This document shows, piece by piece, positions 4,523 to 8,981 of a stretch of 8,981 bases of DNA. The position numbers and the translations under genes are program-made. The stretch comes from JACDAN01 sp046714355 (GTDB lineage: Bacteria; Actinomycetota; Thermoleophilia; Gaiellales; Gaiellaceae). Location of the stretch: positions 1-8,981 of the forward strand of contig JBKKAR010000204.1 of NCBI GenBank assembly GCA_046714355.1. Direction: 5' to 3'. The notes below the pieces were generated by a model. It worked only from the letters and a program-made list of their open reading frames with translations, searched no databases and was not told where the DNA came from. Position 1 is the stretch's first letter. Each line of letters opens with the position of its first letter.

Positions 4523-6228
4523 CGGCCGTTGAGTCCCTCGAGGCCTCGGTCGAGGCGCTCTGCGGAGATCTGAGCCGGATCCGGGCCCCGCGCGGAACGA
4601 CGCTCAACGCGCGTTCCTGGTCGACGGAGGCGCCGCTCCGGATGCTCCTCAACAACCTCGATCGCGAGGTCGCCGAGCGCCCGGAGGAGCTCGTGGTCTA
4701 CGGCGGCTCCGGGAAGGCGGCGCGGAACCACGAGTCGCTGCGTGCGCTCGTTCGGTGCCTGTTGCGCCTCGCCGAGGACGAGACGCTGCTAGTCCAGAGC
4801 GGGAAGCCGGTCGGCGTCTTTCGGACGCACGCGGGCGCGCCCCGTGTGTTGATCGCGAACTCGCTGCTGGTTCCCCGCTGGGCAACCTGGGACGAGTTTC
4901 GGCGGCTCGAGGCGCTCGGGCTGACGATGTTTGGGCAGATGACGGCCGGGAGCTGGATCTACATCGGCACCCAGGGGATCCTCCAGGGCACGTACCAGAC
5001 CTTCTGCGCGGCCGGCGAAACGCACTTCGGGTCGTCCGATCTCTCGGGGCGGACGATCCTCACGGCGGGGCTCGGGGGGATGGGCGGCGCTCAGCCTTTG
5101 GCCGGGACGATGGCGGGAGCCGCCGTGCTGTGCATCGAGGTAGACCCGGAGCGGATTCGGCGCCGGCTCGAGACTCGTTACCTCGACGAGGCCGTGGAGT
5201 CGGTGGACGAAGCGCTCGAGCGGGTGCGAACGGCGGCGAACGAGCGTCGGCCGTTGTCGGTAGGGCTGCTCGGCAATGCCGCCGAGGTCGTGCCGGAGCT
5301 GGCGAGGCGGGGAGAGCACTTCGATCTGGTGACCGACCAGACGGCCGCTCACGATCCCCTGACGGGGTATGTCCCCGCCGGACTGGACGTCGCCGAGGCC
5401 GCGGAGCTCCGCTCGAGCGACCCGGAGACCTATTTGCGCCGAGCTCGTGACTCGATAGCGACGCATGTGCGCGGGCTCCTGGAGTTCGTCCGGGCCGGCA
5501 GCTACGTTTTCGATTATGGCAACAATCTGCGAGGTGAGGCCCGTGAGGCGGGCGTAGAGGAAGCGTTCACATATCCGGGCTTCGTCCCGGCGTATATCCG
5601 GCCGCTCTTCTGTCGTGGAATCGGGCCGTTTCGGTGGGCGGCGCTCTCGGGTGAGCCGCGTGACATCGAGGCGATCGACGCGGAGTTGCGCGAGCTCTTT
5701 CCCGAGGACGTCCTGCTCCAGCGTTGGCTCGAGCTGGCTCCGGAGCGTGTCGCCTTCCAGGGGCTCCCTGCGCGGATCTGCTGGCTCGGGCTCGGCGATC
5801 GCGCGAAGGCGGGTCTCGCGATCAACGACCTGGTCCGGAAGGGCACGGTCTTGGCGCCGGTCGTGATCGGGCGAGACCACCTCGACTCGGGCTCGGTGGC
5901 CTCTCCATATCGCGAGACCGAGGCGATGCGCGACGGTTCGGACGCCATCGCCGACTGGCCGATCCTGAACGCGCTCTTGAACACGGCCGCGGGGGCGACC
6001 TGGGTCAGCGTCCACCATGGTGGTGGCGTCGGGATAGGCAACTCGATCCACGCGGGCATGGTCGTCGTCGCCGACGGCTCGGACGATGCGGCCGAGCGGC
6101 TGGAGCGTGTGCTGACCGCCGATCCGGGCACGGGCGTCCTGCGGCATGCCGACGCGGGCTATCCCGAGGCGCTCGAGGCCGCGGAGCAGAACGGGCTCGA
6201 ACTGCCGCTGCCTCCGAGCGTCGATTGA
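4519..6228 (+). CDS. hutU: Urocanate hydratase
   Basis: This 569-residue enzyme (EC 4.2.1.49) converts urocanate to 4-imidazolone-5-propionate using tightly bound NAD+. The signature FQGLPARICWLG is at residues 413-424, with Cys421 corresponding to the conserved Cys410 of the P. putida enzyme. Further marks are YGGSGKAARNHES at 61-73, the glycine-rich NAD loop TAGLGGMGGAQPLAG at 182-196, FDYGNNLRGEA at 331-341, and FVPAYIRPLFCRGIGPFRW at 355-373. I chose GTG 4519, which overlaps the preceding stop as GTGA and gives a usual N-terminus. An in-frame upstream ATG at 4459 would lie deep inside the previous gene. The length is normal (about 550-570), and no key motif is missing. The stop overlaps the hutI start. 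Confidence 0.96.
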   Translation: MTAVESLEASVEALCGDLSRIRAPRGTTLNARSWSTEAPLRMLLNNLDREVAERPEELVVYGGSGKAARNHESLRALVRCLLRLAEDETLLVQSGKPVGVFRTHAGAPRVLIANSLLVPRWATWDEFRRLEALGLTMFGQMTAGSWIYIGTQGILQGTYQTFCAAGETHFGSSDLSGRTILTAGLGGMGGAQPLAGTMAGAAVLCIEVDPERIRRRLETRYLDEAVESVDEALERVRTAANERRPLSVGLLGNAAEVVPELARRGEHFDLVTDQTAAHDPLTGYVPAGLDVAEAAELRSSDPETYLRRARDSIATHVRGLLEFVRAGSYVFDYGNNLRGEAREAGVEEAFTYPGFVPAYIRPLFCRGIGPFRWAALSGEPRDIEAIDAELRELFPEDVLLQRWLELAPERVAFQGLPARICWLGLGDRAKAGLAINDLVRKGTVLAPVVIGRDHLDSGSVASPYRETEAMRDGSDAIADWPILNALLNTAAGATWVSVHHGGGVGIGNSIHAGMVVVADGSDDAAERLERVLTADPGTGVLRHADAGYPEALEAAEQNGLELPLPPSVD

Positions 6229-7454
6229 CGGCAACGCCTGTCCGCTCTCCCCGGCTCCTCATCCGGGACCTCGGTCAGCTGGCGACCCCGGCAGGCCGGT
6301 CCGCGCCGCTGCGCGAGTCGGCGCTCGGCGAAGTCGACGTCGTGGAGGACGCATACGTTCTCTGCGCCGACGGCCGCGTCGAGGACGTCGGGCGCATGCG
6401 CGACCTGCGCCAGCTCGAGGGAGAGGTGGAGGAGCTCGACGGTCGCGGACTGGCGGCGATCCCTGGCCTCATCGACTGCCACACGCACGCGTGCTTCGGA
6501 GGGGACCGAGTCGAGGAGTTCTCGCTGCGCGCGGGTGGCGCGAGCTACGAGAAGCTGCACGAGGCCGGCGGCGGCATCCTCTCGACCGTCCGGGCGACGC
6601 GAGCCGCCGGCGAGGAAGGCCTGCGCGAGGCGGTGGGGCGGCACCGTGAGTGGATGCTCCGGGCTGGGACGACGACGTTCGAGTCCAAGTCCGGCTACGG
6701 GCTCGATCGAGACACCGAGCTCGCCTCGCTGCGGGCGATCGCTGCGGAGGGAGGAATCCCGACCTACCTCGGCGCGCACGCCGTCCCGCCCGAGCACGAA
6801 GAAGCCGACACCTACCTGGACTTCGTCCTCGCGGATGTCCTCCCGGAGGCCGCGACGCTCGCCGAGGCGGCGGACGTGTTCCTCGAGCGCGGCGCGTTCG
6901 ACGTCCATCAGGCTCGGCGGTACCTCGAGGCCGCGCGCGGACACGGGCTCGCGCTCCGTCTGCACGCGGACCAGTTCACCGAGGCGGGCGGCATCGAGCT
7001 CGCGATCGAGCTCTCCGCGCGCTCCGTCGACCATCTCGAGGCGACCGGCGAGCACGGCGTCAAAGCGCTGGCCGCGAGCGACGTCGCCGCCGTCCTCCTT
7101 CCTGCGAGCGCGCTCTTCCTCGCCCGGCCAATGCCGCCGGCTCGTGCACTCGTCGACGCAGGCGCAGCCATTGCCCTCGCGACCGACTTCAACCCCGGCA
7201 GCGCTTTCTGCGAGAGCCTTCCGATCGTGTGCTCGCTCGCTTGCACGCAGTTGGGGCTCTCCCCCAAGGAGGCTCTTGCGGCCTGCACGGTCAACGCGGC
7301 ACACGTCCTCGACCGAGCGGATCGGAAGGGACGGCTCGCGCCCGGCTATGACGCAGACCTCGTCCTGCTCGACGCGCCCGACTGGCGGTACCTCGCCTAC
7401 CACCTGGGCGGCGACACGATTTCCGCCGTCGTTCAGGGCGGCCGGACCGTCTAG
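6225..7454 (+). CDS. hutI: Imidazolonepropionase
   Basis: This 409-residue amidohydrolase (EC 3.5.2.7) opens imidazolonepropionate to N-formimino-L-glutamate, the substrate of FtcD. The metal site is visible: His86 and His88 in DCHTHACFGGDR, His247 in RLHADQF, and Asp321 in ATDFNPGS. GAHAVPPEH around 183-191, ESKSGYGL at 153-160 and SAFCESLP at 326-333 are family motifs. I place the start at the rare TTG at 6225, which overlaps the hutU stop as TTGA. It gives the expected LLIRDLGQLATPAG N-terminus, and no ATG or GTG start exists in frame between there and that motif. The 4-base overlap repeats the pattern of the two preceding junctions. It closes the hut operon with TAG at 7452-7454. Confidence 0.95.
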   Translation: MTATPVRSPRLLIRDLGQLATPAGRSAPLRESALGEVDVVEDAYVLCADGRVEDVGRMRDLRQLEGEVEELDGRGLAAIPGLIDCHTHACFGGDRVEEFSLRAGGASYEKLHEAGGGILSTVRATRAAGEEGLREAVGRHREWMLRAGTTTFESKSGYGLDRDTELASLRAIAAEGGIPTYLGAHAVPPEHEEADTYLDFVLADVLPEAATLAEAADVFLERGAFDVHQARRYLEAARGHGLALRLHADQFTEAGGIELAIELSARSVDHLEATGEHGVKALAASDVAAVLLPASALFLARPMPPARALVDAGAAIALATDFNPGSAFCESLPIVCSLACTQLGLSPKEALAACTVNAAHVLDRADRKGRLAPGYDADLVLLDAPDWRYLAYHLGGDTISAVVQGGRTV

Positions 7455-7457
7455 GCT
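7452..7457 (+). promoter_or_regulatory. Putative -10 box (TAGGCT) for the gene at 7465
   Basis: TAGGCT begins with the hutI stop codon and lies 7 bases before ATG 7465. No ribosome binding site is seen in this gap. The arrangement matches that at ftcD, hutH and the hydrolase gene. Confidence 0.35.
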
Positions 7458-7464
7458 AGTTTCG

Positions 7465-7854
7465 ATGCCGAGTCGCAAGCAACGGCGGCGGCGCGAAAAG
7501 GGTCGCCGCCACGAGTGGGAGTACGTCTACGTCGACGAGGCCGGCCGCGAGGTCGAGGAGCCCGACGAGGAGAGCCCGATCTCGCGGAACGGAAAGCGGG
7601 CGCCCCAGCAGTCCCGCAAGACCCCGGCAGCGGGCGGGCGCGAGGTTCAGCCGCCCTCGTGGCGCCGGGTGGCGAAGCGAGGGTTGATCTTCGCGCCCCT
7701 CATGTTCCTGACCGTGACCTTTCTGAGCGGCAACCTGACCGTCGCGCAGCGCGTCGTGAACACGGTTTTCCTGCTCGCGTTCTTCCTCCCGTTCAGCTAC
7801 GCGATGGACGCGCTGATGTACCGGATGTACCGCAAGCGCTCAGGCGCAGGCTAG
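7465..7854 (+). CDS. Small basic protein with two C-terminal membrane helices
   Basis: The protein has 129 residues and no known function. It opens with a dense Lys/Arg run (MPSRKQRRRREKGRRHEWEY), then VYVDEAGREVEE, an acidic and polar linker to about residue 65, and two hydrophobic segments at about 73-89 (GLIFAPLMFLTVTFLSG) and 96-114 (RVVNTVFLLAFFLPFSYAM). It ends in a basic tail (YRMYRKRSGAG). The pattern predicts a charged cytoplasmic N-terminal region anchored by a helical hairpin. I recall similar K/R-rich starts followed by EWE.VYVD in Thermoleophilia proteins, which supports the taxonomic guess but not a function. I use the ATG at 7465; the same frame is open far upstream, but that overlaps hutI. 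It ends 11 bases before the convergent cupin gene. Confidence 0.82.
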   Translation: MPSRKQRRRREKGRRHEWEYVYVDEAGREVEEPDEESPISRNGKRAPQQSRKTPAAGGREVQPPSWRRVAKRGLIFAPLMFLTVTFLSGNLTVAQRVVNTVFLLAFFLPFSYAMDALMYRMYRKRSGAG

Positions 7855-7865
7855 CCCCCGGACCG

Positions 7866-8204
7866 CTAAGCGTCAACGCGGCCGCGGTAGTGACCCGCAC
7901 CGGGCCACGGGGCGAGCAGCAAGAGGAGCCGCGCGCCCTCCACGCTCGAGAGGCGGTGTCGCTCGTTCGCCTCGAACCGGAGGAGGGTGCCGGGGCCGGC
8001 CGTGACGCTCTCGTCGCCTGACGCCACGTCGACCTCGCCGGCGACCACGACCAGGTACGCGTTCTCGTGCACTTGGTGGTCGCCGAGCTCCTGGCCCGGG
8101 TTCAGGCCGATCAGGACGGCCCGGGCGTCCTCGGTGGAGTGGAGGACGATCGGGCTGCGGCTGCCCTCCGGCATCTCGAGCTCGAGCAGGTTCCAGCTCT
8201 GCAC
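7866..8204 (-). CDS. Small single-domain cupin protein
   Basis: The protein is 112 residues from GTG 8204. Cupin motif 1 is visible as PGQELGDHQVHENAYLVVVAGEV at residues 36-58, with His43, His46 and Glu47 as possible metal ligands, and motif 2 as PGTLLRFEANERHRL at 71-85 with His83. The two motifs are close together, as in small cupin_2 proteins. The spacing HxxHE is not the canonical HxH, so metal binding is less certain. The substrate or role is unknown; these proteins include isomerases, dioxygenases and sensors. The frame stays open upstream to 8429, but that would overlap the divergent hydrolase. The chosen start lies 7 bases after a TAGGAT box, and an ATG at 8174 is an alternative. Confidence 0.8.
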   Translation of the reverse strand: MQSWNLLELEMPEGSRSPIVLHSTEDARAVLIGLNPGQELGDHQVHENAYLVVVAGEVDVASGDESVTAGPGTLLRFEANERHRLSSVEGARLLLLLAPWPGAGHYRGRVDA

Positions 8205-8211
8205 GGCGGCG

Positions 8212-8217
8212 ATCCTA
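8212..8217 (-). promoter_or_regulatory. Putative -10 box (TAGGAT) of the cupin gene
   Basis: On the minus strand TAGGAT lies 7 bases before GTG 8204. It could also act partly as a weak ribosome site (AGGAT). It supports the 8204 start. Confidence 0.35.
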
Positions 8218-8246
8218 CCCCGGCCGGAGGCTCCGAACACCGCCGT

Positions 8247-8252
8247 TAGACT
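8247..8252 (+). promoter_or_regulatory. Putative -10 box (TAGACT) of the hydrolase-hisS transcript
   Basis: TAGACT is followed by 6 bases and ATG 8259. There is no Shine-Dalgarno in between, consistent with a leaderless mRNA. It lies in the 54-base divergent gap with the cupin gene. Confidence 0.4.
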
Positions 8253-8258
8253 CGCCGA

Positions 8259-8873
8259 ATGGCTCTCGCAGTCGACACGTACGCGCTCGGACCGACGCAG
8301 ACGAACTGCTACGTCGTCCGCGCCGACCGGGATGCGAGCGACGCGGTTGTCGTCGATCCGGGGTTCGAGGGCCTCACGCCGGGCTTCGGCGTCGCCGCCA
8401 TCCTCGTCACCCATTGCCACTGGGATCACCTCGGCGGCATCGCCGGCCTCGCGGAGGCCTCAGGCGCCCCCGTCTACATGCCAGAGCTCGAGGCTCAGGT
8501 GCTCGAGAATCCACAAGCTTTCTTCCCTGACCACCCGATCAGGCCCTACAGCCCCGACGTCAGGCTGGAAGGCAACGAGACCATCGACCTGGCCGGGCTC
8601 ACATTCGACGTCGTCCAGGTTCCAGGCCACTCGCCGGGACACATCGCGTACGCGACCGACGGTGCGCTCTTCTCCGGCGACGTCCTCTTCGCGGGAGGCG
8701 TCGGCCGCACGGATCTCCCGTTTGCCGACTGGGACACGCTCCTGGACTCGATCCGGACGCTCTTCGACCGCTTCCCGCCGGAGACCGTGATCTATCCGGG
8801 CCACGGCCCGCCGACCACGCTCGCCGTCGAGCGCGCTCGCAACCCGTTCCTCGCCGAGCTTCGGGCTTCGTGA
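8259..8873 (+). CDS. Metallo-beta-lactamase fold hydrolase (glyoxalase II-like)
   Basis: The protein has 204 residues. The metal signature THCHWDHLGG (His52, His54, Asp56, His57) is followed by His124 in VPGHSPGH, Asp141 in FSGDVLF and His182 in YPGHGPPT, a complete binuclear site. GHSPGH and GHGPPT are typical of the glyoxalase II-like branch, whose members hydrolyse thioesters such as S-lactoylglutathione or act on other thiol adducts. The protein lacks the extra C-terminal helical domain of true glyoxalase II, so the substrate is open. Its stop overlaps the hisS start as GTGA. The same neighbourhood, a glyoxalase II-like gene just before hisS, is known in mycobacteria (Rv2581c-Rv2580c). 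The ATG at 8259 is preceded at 6 bases by TAGACT. Confidence 0.88.
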   Translation: MALAVDTYALGPTQTNCYVVRADRDASDAVVVDPGFEGLTPGFGVAAILVTHCHWDHLGGIAGLAEASGAPVYMPELEAQVLENPQAFFPDHPIRPYSPDVRLEGNETIDLAGLTFDVVQVPGHSPGHIAYATDGALFSGDVLFAGGVGRTDLPFADWDTLLDSIRTLFDRFPPETVIYPGHGPPTTLAVERARNPFLAELRAS

Positions 8874-8981
8874 AGTTCGAGGCGCCGAGAGGAACGCATG
8901 ACATCCTCCCCTCCGAGCAGCCGCTCTGGCAGCGGGTTCTCGGGGAGGCGGAGCGCCTCTGCGCGCTCTACGGGTACCGGA
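8870..8981 (+). CDS. hisS: Histidine-tRNA ligase, N-terminal part (runs off the window)
   Basis: From GTG 8870, overlapping the hydrolase stop by 4 bases, 37 codons are readable. They give KFEAPRGTHDILPSEQPLW and then ERLCALYGYR. APRGTHDILP followed by a helix ending in YGYR is the standard N-terminus of class II histidyl-tRNA synthetase (EC 6.1.1.21), where PRGT(H/K)D is part of motif 1 surroundings. The enzyme charges tRNA-His in the cytosol. The catalytic motifs 2 and 3 lie beyond the window. Position after a glyoxalase II-like gene agrees with the actinobacterial gene order. Confidence 0.9.
   Translation, partial: MKFEAPRGTHDILPSEQPLWQRVLGEAERLCALYGYR

Noticed and set aside
4789..6234. 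Long minus-strand frame opposite hutU
   Set aside because: It is antisense to a complete urocanase with normal motifs, and its composition shows no recognisable domain.
1..8981. CRISPR arrays, insertion sequences, tRNA or rRNA genes
   Set aside because: I saw no regularly spaced repeats, transposase motifs, terminal inverted repeats or tRNA-like sequences.

Overview
The window is GC-rich and gene-dense, with frequent GTG starts, 4-base stop/start overlaps and TAGNNT boxes a few bases before start codons. These traits and the protein families point to a high-GC actinobacterium. The lysine/arginine-rich start of the gene at 7465 and the rhodanese-CBS architecture remind me of Thermoleophilia (Gaiellales/Solirubrobacterales). 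That placement is from memory, not from a search.

Left part (1-1632), all minus strand: a partial uracil-DNA glycosylase family gene, a class I SAM-dependent methyltransferase, and a rhodanese-CBS gene. The rhodanese-CBS gene is interrupted by one in-frame TGA. As I recall the family, the TGA sits where a second cysteine is expected, five residues after the presumed catalytic Cys. The reading frame is otherwise open from 1579 to 896. Two mutually exclusive hairpins lie just downstream of the TGA. Selenocysteine recoding is therefore possible, but a point mutation or consensus error is equally compatible.

Centre (1633-7454), plus strand: a small membrane-protein gene with an apparent one-base frameshift, then a histidine utilisation operon. 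The operon order is ftcD, hutH, a small two-helix membrane protein, hutU, hutI. Its enzymes take histidine through urocanate, imidazolonepropionate and formiminoglutamate to glutamate, with the formimino group passed to tetrahydrofolate by FtcD. The last four genes are joined by 4-base GTGA, GTGA and TTGA overlaps, so translation is probably coupled. No histidine transporter, regulator or formimino-THF cyclodeaminase is visible here.

Right part (7465-8981): a small basic/two-helix membrane protein (+), a small cupin (-), and a metallo-beta-lactamase fold hydrolase (+) that overlaps the start of hisS by 4 bases. hisS runs off the window.

The items most worth checking are the TGA in the rhodanese gene, the nearby frameshift, and the recurring TAGNNT-N6/7-start arrangement. 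That arrangement suggests leaderless transcription, and in three cases the upstream stop codon TAG forms the start of the putative -10 box.
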